From positions 45,285,847 through 45,349,846 of the forward strand of contig CM039121.1 of assembly GCA_022036555.1 (NCBI GenBank): a stretch of 64,000 nt of DNA, given 5' to 3'. Below, piece after piece: positions 1 through 11,000 of this stretch. Under the pieces are notes generated by a model. The model was not told the DNA's origin. It saw only the letters and a program-made list of their open reading frames with translations, and searched no databases. Both the position numbers and the translations under genes were made by a program. The first letter of the stretch is position 1; each line of letters opens with the position of its first letter. This DNA comes from Microstegium vimineum (taxonomy: Eukaryota > Streptophyta > Magnoliopsida > Poales > Poaceae).

Positions 1-719
1 GGCAGAACCCGCCGTCGGTGGAAAGCCGACGCGACGATCTCCGCGGTAAGCCCCTTCTCCTTCAGACGCTTGAGCGCGTCCAGCAAGCCGTTGAGGTGCT
101 TCTGCTTGTCCGTCGGGACGCCGTATCCCCAGCGATCGGGCTCGACATCGAGTGTCCTCCGGTGTACGCCGGGAGCAGATCATCATCGTTCCTCAGGTAG
201 AACCATCCGGGGTGCCATCCGGAATGGCTCGAGGACGGGTTCGCCGGGAGCCAAAACTGCGGCCGCTTCACGGAGATGCTGCAGCACCCGGCTCTGACCC
301 TCCGACGGGTGCCCTTGCTGACCGAGGCGTGGAAGATGCTGGCCTTGAAGATGTGAAGCCACAGCTCCCAATGGGGCTCGATCCCCAGGTAGCCTTCGCA
401 CACCGCGGCGAAAACCGCCGCCTGGCTGACGCCGTTGGGGGAGAGGTGCTGGAGCTCCACTTCGTAGTGGTAGAGGAGCGCGCGCAGAAAGCGGCTGGGT
501 GGGGCCCCCAGCCCCGCCCGGTGGAAGAGCTCGAACGACACCACGTACCCCTCCGGCGGGTTGGGCTCGGCGTGGTCCCGCGGCGAAGCTATCCACTCCG
601 CCCTCTCCGCCGTGGTAACGGGCCGGAGAAGACCACTCTCCACCAACCCCATCAGATACGACGGACGGATCGAGGAGGCGGGCTAGTCATCGGCGCCGAC
701 GAGCTGGAAAACGGCCATA
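1..719 (-). pseudogene. Antisense ORF of Gypsy element, Transposase_28 (putative gypsy type transposon) family, decayed
   Basis: The best open stretch is 62-652 (196 codons). It carries hallmarks of the grass PF04195-type protein: a PPEGYVVSF segment, PPSRFLRALLYHYEVELQHL, then AVCEGYLGIEPHWELW, and GWFYLRNDD near the C-terminal side. The family has no established enzymatic role. It is found as an extra ORF in large Gypsy elements, often antisense to gag-pol. The reading is broken: an in-frame stop lies between an upstream Met codon (about 719) and residue 1 of the open part, and after the segment near 175 the conserved C-terminal part continues in another frame to the window edge. The family assignment rests on recalled motif patterns and has not been searched. 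Confidence 0.65.
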
Positions 720-1124
720 GGGACGGCGGTTTGCTCGGACTTGGCGGCGGATGGTACGTTTCCTATCTTTTCCTTTCTCTCTCGCTCGCGCAGAGTTCCT
801 ACTCGCGGGACGCCTAAGGCAGAGGTGAAGAGAAGAAGGCAAGGAAGGCGAAGGCGAGGAGGCGGGGAAGGCAAGTGCGCGGAAAAAGCTCAAGACCCCT
901 CACCTTCGCTACTTGTATGCGGGAGGCCAACGAACGGATCCGGCAACAGGTAAGAGAATCTCCGCGTTTAATTCGCATGTACTCTCCTCCTCATATTCCC
1001 TCCAGGATAAGGCGTCCCGTCCCATCGTCGGGCTCCGCGCCACACTCCGCCCCGCAACCGCACTGTTGCGCCGAACGGACACCGCCTAAAAAGGCGCGCG
1101 GCCGGAAACGTCGTCTTCGAGGGT

Positions 1125-2260
1125 AAGGAATCTTGAGGCAGCGAGAGCTGGCCCTCGAAAGAGGGTTCGACAGCTACCCTCGAGTACCCGAGGCCAGAAA
1201 TGACCTCGGGTTAGGACCTCGGTCCACCCCCAAAATCTCGAGGGGACAAAGGCCGGCCTACGGACGGGCTCGATAGCCCCCTCGAGTGCCCGAGGCCTGA
1301 CGCGGCCTCGGGTCGTCAACTGCAGATCGTTCCATGGCCTCGAAGGGGTAAAGGCTGGCCCGTCCGGGGGTTCGACAGCCTCCCTCGAGAGCTCCGGCAC
1401 AGGTATGTCCCCAAGTTCAATACAACAACCACCTGCTTTTCCCCTCGGCGGTCCACAAGGTCGGACTCCTCCTCCTGAGGATAGCGTCGGATGACGAACC
1501 ATCCGTCAAATCTTGAGGGAGCGAAGGCTGGCCCTTACATAGGGTTTGACAGCCGCCCTCGAGTACCTGAGGTCAGGAAGGACCTATGGTTAACGGACTC
1601 CGGTCCACCCCCAAATCTTGAGGGAGCGAAGGCTGGCTCCACGAACGGAGTTCGACAGCCGCCCTCGAGTACACGAGTCAGGGATGTCCCGGTAGCTCGA
1701 GAACGAACTCTCGAGGCTCCCTGGGACATATCCGAGGCATACCTAGGAACACCTAAGGATCCCTGCGCTGGGAGGCATCGAGCCACCAACCCCTATCGAA
1801 TAGGGTTGGCACCTTGGTGATCCACATGGTCGTGCTTAGTGAGCCGTACGGCTTGCTTAACAATGAGAACGCCTCCGGGCCACTAGTCGGCCCCTATCGA
1901 ACGGGGTCGAGTTCTCACTCGGATTTTTACCCGTACAGGGCACCATTTCTAATGGACTCATGCCCGAGAACAGCTCACCGAGGACTTCGGGCTCGTCCTA
2001 ACGAGGATAGCACGATGCTCTTCACCCCGCAATCCGAACGAAAGGATTCGCGGGAAGGACGCTATGAGGTAGTGAAGGCCTAGCCATTCGAGGGCTCGAG
2101 GGCCCGACTACGCACGGCACCCCTCGACGAAAGAGGGTCGAGAAACTCGTAACCTGGCAGACAGAGTCGACCTCTCGAGCGAGGCGCTCTGACTCCAGTG
2201 GTGCTCGAGGGAGCGAAGGCTGGCCCTCGGTAGGGTTCGACAGCCGCCCTCGAACATTTC
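1125..2260 (+). repeat. Degenerate ~105-110 bp repeat units in the Gypsy spacer
   Basis: A unit containing a gagggagcgaaggctggccc-like core, then a ttcgacagcc core, then ccctcgagtacccgag recurs near 1130, 1230, 1335, 1507, 1614 and 2208, with substitutions. A second repeated motif, an agaggagttct..cactcctctg..gcctcgggggctac block, occurs near 2351-2396 and again near 2514-2556, the latter directly before the LTR. No coding potential was recognised. This is the spacer between the antisense ORF and the 3' LTR. Confidence 0.7.
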
Positions 2261-2710
2261 TCTTTTCAGGAAAAGGAATGGAATCGACCCCTCGACAGGG
2301 TGCCACGTCTCCAGGTATCCTTAAAAGACCCTACTATACCACGTATTTTAGCCCCAGAGGAGTTCTTAATCACTCCTCTGAGGCCTCGGGGGCTACCCCG
2401 CGGGTGCGCTCGCGCGCACCCCGCGGAGAATCGGATTTCTCACTAACCCTGCAGGCCAAGGACAAAACCTCCGGGCAATCCTTACTCCCTCCGAGAAACG
2501 CGTATCATAGCCCCCAGAGGAGTTCTAAATCACTCCTCTGGGGCCTCGGGGGCTACTGTCGGGTACGAAGGTAAGGGGTACCCTAAACCCTTCGATAAAT
2601 TAACGCTAAACATAGCAACCATTTTTAAGGCAAGGATCAGCCTACTACTCGGTGAGACGCGACCCATCAATCGAGGGCCCCTTTTACACCAACTGCGGCA
2701 ACAAGCAAAC

Positions 2711-2842
2711 GACCCCCGGCGCCACCTCGACGACGGACGAGGGGGCGAGCGAACGACCCCCGGCTCCACCTCGACGACGGACGAGGGGGCGAGCGAACGA
2801 CCCCCGGCTCCACCTCGACGACAGACGAGGGGTCGAACAATC
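2711..2842 (+). repeat. 44-bp tandem repeat, three copies, inside the LTR
   Basis: Copies start at 2711, 2755 and 2799, each beginning gacccccggc and followed by a cacctcgacgac..gacgag segment. They lie in the U3 part of the LTR upstream of its TATA box. Confidence 0.85.
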
Positions 2843-3450
2843 GACCCCCCGACCTCTATCTCGACTTCGACCTCTTCGACCCCGTCGACGCCTCGACCTC
2901 CCCCTCGACCAAGGGTCAAGCGGACGACCCTCGGACGAGGGGCTCGATTAACCCAACTGCTCCGGCATGGGTTAAAGTGAATCCACCTAACGACATGGGC
3001 GCTCGCGTCCGCTGTCAAATCCGCCAACTCCCCGTCCAGTCCCCGATTCCCGTCAACTGTGCCGCCACTGTTGCCACTACGCGAGTACGGACTCCAACAG
3101 TACCCCTCGGAAAGTGAACAGTGCGACCTTCGACGACGACTTCGGGAACGCGGCAGAGTCACGCGGGGCTCGACCCCCTCCCTCGACCGGGGGGCTCGAC
3201 CCCTCTCTCTTCAACAACTCCAGTACGGAGGCCGTCCCGTCCGCCCTGTCCCGCTTCAGCTATGGGATTCGTGCCCGCCTGCGAACACTGCACTACGACG
3301 ACTTCTACTGCCGCCACGACCAGGGACGCCTGAAGGACGGGAAGGTCATGCCGCCACAGTGCTCAACGTCCCTCCGCCAACACTGTGTCGCGGATACGCC
3401 GCCCATGCTTCTACTGTTAGGACCCTGTACCCTCGGGTCTCCCCTTGGTC

Positions 3451-3458
3451 TATAAAAG
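3451..3458 (+). promoter_or_regulatory. TATA box in Gypsy LTR
   Basis: TATAAAAG, with a GC-rich downstream region, lies about 370 bp before the LTR end, where a U3/R boundary is expected. Inferred from sequence only. Confidence 0.55.
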
Positions 3459-3821
3459 GGGACGCCGAGGTAGAGTATAGGGGATCGGCGGCTACTTCTT
3501 CGGAGACTTTTACATTTCCCAGAGATCGGACTGTCGTTCTCAAGGAACCCTAGTTTAGGCTCCGAAACCACATTTCACACACCCCGCCATTCGGTCGACC
3601 CCTCGGGTGGCCGACTCCGTGTGACACAGCTTGTACCCCCCTGTACGAGCACGCTTTGGGTGCGAGATAATACAAGTCATCCTCCCCCCGCTGGACGTAG
3701 GGCCTTCTTTACCCGAACCAGGATAAACCTTGTGTCCATCTTGCATCACGTCTGAAAGAGGGAGCACGAGATATACAAATTTACTCGTTGGTGGTCTTGA
3801 CCCCGGGTCATAACACCGACA

Positions 3822-5000
3822 CAAACCTAGGATTGTTAGATGGAATGTGGTGTAGCTTATAAACACTGAAAACTCCGCTGGTCAAATTTGCTCGTCAAAA
3901 GTGATGTTGTCGAAATAACCGCTCAAGCTTCACATCATACGCCAGGGCTCTTATGGTAACTTTCCAGAGCAGTCCCAAAAGGCCTAAACCAAATCTGACA
4001 TGAACTTTCAGCCCAGGCTTCACTTGAAGAAAATAAAATGTGCAAGCTCATTGCACAGTATTGGACAATAATAAATGAAATAATCACTGTGTTTTACATG
4101 TAAACGAAAAGGGGTTGAGAAAGTATAAGGGGGGCAACTCAAGGGAGGGGGATAACCTGTTACCATCCCAAAACCCTAACTTCCAAAACTACATGTCACT
4201 TTCCTGTAATCCTGTATCATATAGTGTAGTAAGTAGATGCTAGCATGTAGAATGCCCTCCATCTTTCTAAAAAGCAAAGAATAGAGCAAACAAAAATTTA
4301 TGTACAGGGGGTTCTTTGCTGCTTGCTTCCTTCAGTTCTCTTCCATCCATTTGTATCATTGCCTGGCCATCGCAGATGCCACTGGACCCAAACTAAGCTA
4401 GACGGGATCTGAGCACCAGGAAGACGGGTGAAAATGCATCCTGAAGATGTCTCGCAGCTGCCAATACGGCTCAAGTATTCGGTGACATTTTCAAAAGGAA
4501 TCACGGTATTAGTGCAAACTGCTTTTGCTTAGATAACTTGCTATGGACATAGACACATAGTACTGTACAGTCACTCGCCAAGGAGATCACTACAGCTGCA
4601 TAACATTAAGAGAAATCAATTAACATGACCAAAACTAAAAACTCAATTTTATGAAGATAAAACATGATAGAACAGTCAACAGTGCACATTTATCAAGATG
4701 GTTCCTAGATCACTGGTACTCATTTTGTTGGCACAATTTATTTAAGAGAATTTTCATTTCCTATTGATTCCCATCAAACCAATGCTACAGTGATGGGCGC
4801 TCGGCAAACCAGTCTAATATATGTTTATCAATTATCATCATTCATCAAGTACATATACTATGCAGCAACTATTGCAGATGAAACATGAGTGCAAGACTGT
4901 CATGTTTCAACATGCACAATTGCCCCAGACAGCAGCGCCATAACAGTAGAAAGTTAAATTGGTGCATAGTAAAATCATCGCTCACCTTTACACATAGAGT
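3822..5000 (-). other. Region downstream of TNO1; probable 3' UTR with an intron
   Basis: There is no recognisable coding sequence. Fifteen nucleotides after the TNO1 stop codon a good donor (GTGAGCGATG on the minus strand, about 4985) occurs, and a good acceptor (AAGCAAAAGCAG, about 4512) lies downstream, suggesting a 3' UTR intron and a terminal noncoding exon near 4250-4511. This is inference from splice motifs; transcript data would decide. From 3822 to about 4200 I see nothing else. Confidence 0.4.
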
Positions 5001-8000
5001 TCAAATAAAACTAGCAAGAAGCGCATGCAGTGCAATCCAATATATCAAGACGCCAAGTCTTAAGGTGGGTTGCCTCATGAGCAATCTATCGCCTGAGACC
5101 CTGTTAATAAAATAAAAAAGAAAATTAATGACCCCCACCAAAACATCACCAGTCACCAATCAGTAAAATAACAAGTGAGATTGCAGTTACCACATCCCAT
5201 CAATTCTGTCTGATATCGGTCGAGTGAATTTAGGAACAAAGCGTGACATAGTCAATGACTTAAAACCATGGGCTGCAATACCAATGTAAAATAAATCAGA
5301 GAACAAAACTAAAAGTGAAAAACTGTATTTAGGAGTAAGATGAAGGACATATGCTTACCTTTGTCATCATCTTCATCATCAAAAGGCTTGTCCTTCTCCA
5401 TCTCTACATCAATAGCAACTTGTTCATTGTTGACTTTTCGCGCACCTCGAATCTGAGTGACAACTGCAACTGGGCTTACTTTTTCATTCTGCACCCAAAT
5501 TGAACATGAAGGTAAGCATAAATATACTACTCCAATACATATTAATCAGGTCCTTTTATATCCACAAAATAAAACATACTTACCATTTGCTCAATCTCTG
5601 AAGTGCCAGGCATGTTTATAGATCTGCTCTGCTGATTGGATACCCTGTCTCGGCGAAGTAACCCTATCTGGGAATCCTTTTGGCTCAATGAGGCTTCTAG
5701 AACATCTGATTTACGCATCAGCTCCTCCATTTTGGTCCTCTCAACCTGTAGTAAAGAATCTTTGCTTTGCACTGTAACCCTTAAATCATCTGATTCAGCT
5801 ATCAGAGATCCTATTTTTCTGTCCAACATATCTATATAGACAGGAACTTGAGTACAATCATAATCATTGGCACTCTCAGCATGCATACCGAACTGCAACA
5901 GCGTTCTTTCTAACCATCTCGTGAAATCTTTTATCTGAGATGAGAACTTTTTGTTACTCTCTTCAGTGGTTAGCAGTTCATTAGTGCTTCTTGTAACTTC
6001 TTGTCGCAGAAAAGAGATCTCAGAATCTCTTTCTTGCAATTGTGACTGAAGGTTTTCCACTTCTGCAAGAAGATTCTCAGACAAGCTATGCAACTCATCA
6101 AATTTGTCAACAGTCGTTGCCAGTTTTGCCAGAGCTTTGGTCCTCGAAACTTCAGAGGTTTTCAAGGCAAATTCTTTCTCTTGCAGCATCTGCTCCAACT
6201 GAAGGCTTTTATTCTCCAAGATTTCAAGTTCTTTTTCTTCTTCATCGAGTGCTTGCACCAAACCTTCAATTTCTGCAGAACACATAAAATGGTTATGAAC
6301 AACCAAAGGAACAAAGGCTTTTTTTTGTTATTTTTAGTTACATGAAAACGTGTAGCAGTGAACAAAACACAAGTAATTGAACCAAAATGTTCTGACAGCT
6401 CACCTTGGTCTTTTCTGCTTAGTTCATCAGTCAATTTCTCAATTCTTCCATGCTGCTCACTTGCCACTGATTCCATATTCTTAAGTTCATTCAATTGTGT
6501 CTCTAAATCATCCTTTTGAATATGCAACATATCAACTTGTTTCTCCAAATTTTGGAGCTCCATCCTTGCATCTTCCAGATCAACTGAGAGCTGCTTTGCA
6601 GAAGATTCAGCCACCCTTAACTGGTACGATAGCTCAGAACTGATTGTACTAATTTGGATATCTTTAGCTTGAAGCTCCTGCTGCAACTCAAGAACGGTAG
6701 CCTTCAGTTCCTTTGTGCTGCCTTCATTACTGTTCTGAAAAGTTTTAACAGCCATAACTAACTGTTCAACTAATGATTTTATGCATTCATCTGCAGAATG
6801 CTCAACAGCATAGCTGTGGTTACCAGGGTATATATCACTTATTCCTTCGATCTCAGCAACTGAACTAGTGCATGCTTCATATAGCAAGCTCATATTCCTG
6901 CGTGCAGATACAATCTCCTCATCTCTTTCTTTCATCTCTGACTGTACTTCAACAAATTTTACTCTCAAAGATTCCAACTCATTATGCTGAGAAGTGAACC
7001 TGTTCTGCAAGGTGGACATAACATCAAATAGCTCGGTTGCTTTCTGTTCAACTGAAAAGCCATGCTCATCAATGTTTCTTCTGAGATCATTACAGTCCTT
7101 TACACAATCAGATAAAGCATGGCATGCAATAGCAAGATGATGCAAAAACTGACTTTCATCGGTATCGTCCATCTTAATTTCCAAAGGAGCATTTGGAATA
7201 TGAGCCTTCTGTAAAGAGTAATTAGAAAGTGGTTAGGACTTGCTACAAATAAAAAAGCAACACTCTTTGAATTTCATGTAACAACATCTGTGTTTACTGT
7301 TTCACCACAGGAAAAAGCAAGGTCATTAAGTTTCCATTTTACTATGGATGGAAATTACATATTCCAAGGAAAATATTTATGACTTCCATGGTGAACCAAA
7401 AAGGTACCAAGAAAATATAAAGATAAGGTTATTCTATATACAAATGTTACTTTTAAACAATACAAATCTCGTTTATAATAAAGAAAAATAGGTTGGAGTT
7501 TATCTAGCTTAGCAAAAAAAATGAAAGTTAATGAGAAGTATTTCATGTCTTGAATATACATGTGATGATAGTGTATATGCATAAAAGTTAACCTTCAAAA
7601 TGGTATTAAACTTGCCAAGCCATAGAAGTAGTTGTGAGTATTTTGAAATGAGGCAAAACAGAAAAAAGTGTACTTATAGCATAATATACCTTGTTGTTTA
7701 TGCGGTTGGACAAAACATGTTTAGAGGCAATCGGTACGTCCATCATATTTGTGCCATCCATCCATTTACCAGAAGACCTCATGAAGTTCTCCATATAGCA
7801 GATAAGGTCCACATCCTTGCTGAATGTATTAACAAGACGGTGTGAAAGTTCAAAGCAGACTTCTCTTAGTTGACTGCTTGTGGAGTTCAACTCCAGCAAA
7901 TGATCTGCTTGCCTCCTCCTGGTTTGTGACTGTGCATGCATAATATGCTCAAGCTGACGAACAGCATCAGCTCTTGCAGATTCTGTAACACTGTATTGTT

Positions 8001-11000
8001 TAGAAGAGTCAGCAAGTGCAGCTTCTGCCTTGACCAATTCCTCCTGCAGGTTGTCAGCCCTTTCATGAGCTTCATTTAACTCAGCAAGAAGCAGCTCTGT
8101 TGCTCGTTTTGATTTCTTCACTTCATTTTGCGATGAAACCACTGTTGACTGTAGGTCGAGGCAAAATGTTGCCATCTTTTCAACCTTGGTGATTGGATCC
8201 ATATCAAATTCCCGAGCAACATCCACTTTATTTAAAGCATTTAATAGTCCACCCAAGTACTGGTTTGTTTCATGCAAGCTCTTCTCATTCTCAGCCAATC
8301 GATCCATTAAAGATGATTTCTCAGCTTCAAGTGATTCTATGTGCTGTTTTCTTTCACTTTTGAGTTTCTCTATCACGGCATTCATTTCTTCCATAGTTTG
8401 CTTCAGGCTATCTCTGTGTTGCACTAGACCCTTCCCTTTTCTGACAGCAACATTTAGTTTCTCCCTCAATGTGGCACACTTTTGCTCCTCCTGATTTAAC
8501 TGCTCCTGCAGATTGTCCCGTTGCTTACCCACGCATTCTAGTTCAAGAACAAGTGACTGATACTTTTGCATCTGCTCAGCATCACTTTCCTCCAACTTAC
8601 TTATTTGAGCATGTAAGGTCTCAATTTCCAGCATTAGTGATTGCGCCTTCTCCACAGCTTCATCACGCTCCTGCTCCACTAAGGCCAGATTGTTGCGAGC
8701 ATGGTCTAACTCATTACTTAAAGAATTTACTTCCATCTCTTTCTCGTATGCACCAGTGTCTGATCTAGAGGCATCATTAGATGGCTTGATATCCTCTAAC
8801 TGAATGTCTCTCTCAGCAAAATTGCCTTCAGTGGACTTGGACAAAAGAGTACCATAGTCATCTAAAAGTTTACTCAGTATTTTGCCCAAGCACAACACAG
8901 CAGAAACACCTCCCGATGAAATTTCAGAGTTACTGCTATCCTGCAATGTGTTTTGCACCAAATTCAGCAGTTTGTGGATCTCAGTGTCCATTTCATGATG
9001 GTGCCTGCTCTCCTCAGTTTTTTCAGCTAACTTATCCCGCAGTTCAGATAGATCCTTTCGCAATTTATCTCTAACAAACTCATCTTGGACAGCTTTCTCA
9101 GAGAGCCCAAGGAACTCAAATCTCAGTTTCTCTAGGCTTTGTGAAAAGAAATCCTTCTCAGCCTTTATAGCAACAACCTCTGCGCTGAGTTCAGATATCC
9201 TTTTATGAGACTCTTCTAGATCAGCAATAAGCATTTCTGAGGAATCCTCAAGATGCTCAATCTTCAACTGTAATGAATCTCTCTCCTGTTCCACGTCCAC
9301 GAGTCTGTTTCCTAACCATGCTAACTTATCTTCTGCTTCCAACATCCTGAACTGTGAGGGAATGCTAATTTGGCCAAGGACTTCTTCCCATTTCTGTATA
9401 AGACTATTCCTCTCCACTAGAGATTGTTCCAGCATATTGTTGTGTTCAGCCAGCTCATAGAATCTCCTATTCAGTTCCTCGTATTTGCTCTTTACTTCAT
9501 CAGATACTGAATTTGATATTGAGTTCTGCTCATCATTTATGACATCCATAGCCACACCAGACTCAGAATGCCCATCAACAGAGGATCTCTTGTCGCCATC
9601 AGGTAGAGCAAAAGAAGTGCCAATGGCAACCTTTGACAGTAGTTCTATTTTTTCAACTATATCCCGAGAATGAAATTGCTCTGGCAAGTCTAGGTCTTCT
9701 AAGACTTCTTCAATTCTCTGAAGAACAGAGTCTTTTAGAAGAAATGAATCCCTTAGGGCTGTAGCTGAATTCCTTATGTATGAGAGCTCCGATTCCAAGG
9801 CTTCAATTCGATCTGCTTCTGTATAGGATTTGAGCTTGGCTTCCAACTCTTTCAGCAATGTTTCCTTTAAATGCAGTTCTTGTGTGAGTTTCTCGATCTC
9901 ACCAGACTTCTCCAGCAGAGACTGCTTAAGACTGTCACGCTGCACTATCAAACCTTTACCTTTTGCAACAGCAATACTAAGTTTTTCCTTGACAAATGAA
10001 TGTTTCTGATCTAACTGTTCAAGTTCAGAAACCTTTTTCTGAAGCTCAGTACGCGAAGTTCCAAGAGCTTGATCCAGCTTTTCCATGGCATCCTTGAAGA
10101 CTGGAACTTCAGTTTCTAGCTGAATGTTTAGTGCATTGAGCTGGTTGAATCTGTCTTGCAAATCACACAGCTTTGGTAAAATTTCCTCTTTAATCAATGT
10201 GGGCAAGGGGTAAGACCACTTTTCAAATGAAATATGGTCAAACATGCTGATCTCTTGCAAGCATATCTTTGACAAACGGATTTCTTCAGCTGCATTTTCA
10301 AATTTCTCGATGCATGAAGCCACACCCTCCTCAATGCATGGGAGAAGGGTGGTAAGAATATGATCTTCCTTGCTAGACCCTTCACCAATATCAGATATCA
10401 ATTGAACTTCTGAGGAATGATTTGTTGAGCGTAAAGCCAACTTTTCTGCTACAGCAAGGCATCTACTGTGTATTTCATCTTGTGTGGAATTTTTACTTGA
10501 AGCTGAATTAAGCTCCTCATTCAGAATGCAAACTTCATTCAAATTTTTTGTTAGAGAACTGCATCTCATGTTGAGCTCCTCAACTTCTTCACATTTACTC
10601 AACAGCCTTGACTCAAGGTCAGCATTAGTTGACAGCACAGAATGGTGATCATGCAACAAATTCTTTAAATGCTCGATGAGTCTTCCATATTGACTTTCAA
10701 TTGGTTCTTCAATACTATATCCTGCCCCAAATTCATCTGAACTTCTAAGTGAATCACTTAGAAGTTCCTGCAGGGAATCATACAGTTTCTTGACAATTCC
10801 ATCTGATTGTTCACTCCTCTCTTGAGCAACACTGTTTGCTTTCCTGAGCTCCACCAGAGAAGTATTGAGCTGAGCATTATCAATTTGAGCAGCCTCTAAT
10901 TTATCCTGAAGACTTTGGAATGATCTAGCAACAAGGTCCACACAGCTCAAAGTGTGGAAGTTGGGACCTTCACTTTCACTGGAATTATTAGGAAATACAT

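Larger units (their letters stand above)
1..3821 (+). mobile_element. Gypsy LTR retrotransposon, 3' portion (5' part outside window)
   Basis: The sense strand is inferred from the order: spacer, then a G-rich tract (around 2541-2556) abutting TGTCGGGTA at 2557, then an LTR ending CCGACA at 3821. No gag-pol is inside the window. The internal part seen here is an antisense ORF (about 1-719) and a long noncoding repeat-rich spacer. This arrangement (pol, antisense additional ORF, spacer, 3' LTR) is known for some large grass Gypsy elements of the Tat/Grande/RIRE2 type; assignment to that group is inference. The target-site duplication cannot be checked because the 5' LTR is not in the window. 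Confidence 0.75.
2557..3821 (+). repeat. 3' LTR of the Gypsy element
   Basis: It begins TGTCGGGTA and ends CACCGACA, giving matched TGTCGG/CCGACA termini. It follows a G-rich tract resembling a polypurine tract. It contains a TATA box, a 44-bp tandem repeat, and a terminal segment of the type seen at the 3' end of many grass Gypsy LTRs (ATACAAATTTACTCGTTGG, then a short GC-rich end). The length is 1265 bp. The second LTR lies outside the window, so boundaries are from terminal motifs only. Confidence 0.75.

Noticed and set aside
4298..4504. 68-codon minus-strand ORF as the last TNO1 exon
   Set aside because: The conserved C-terminus and stop are found at 5100-5001, so this lies in the 3' UTR or beyond.
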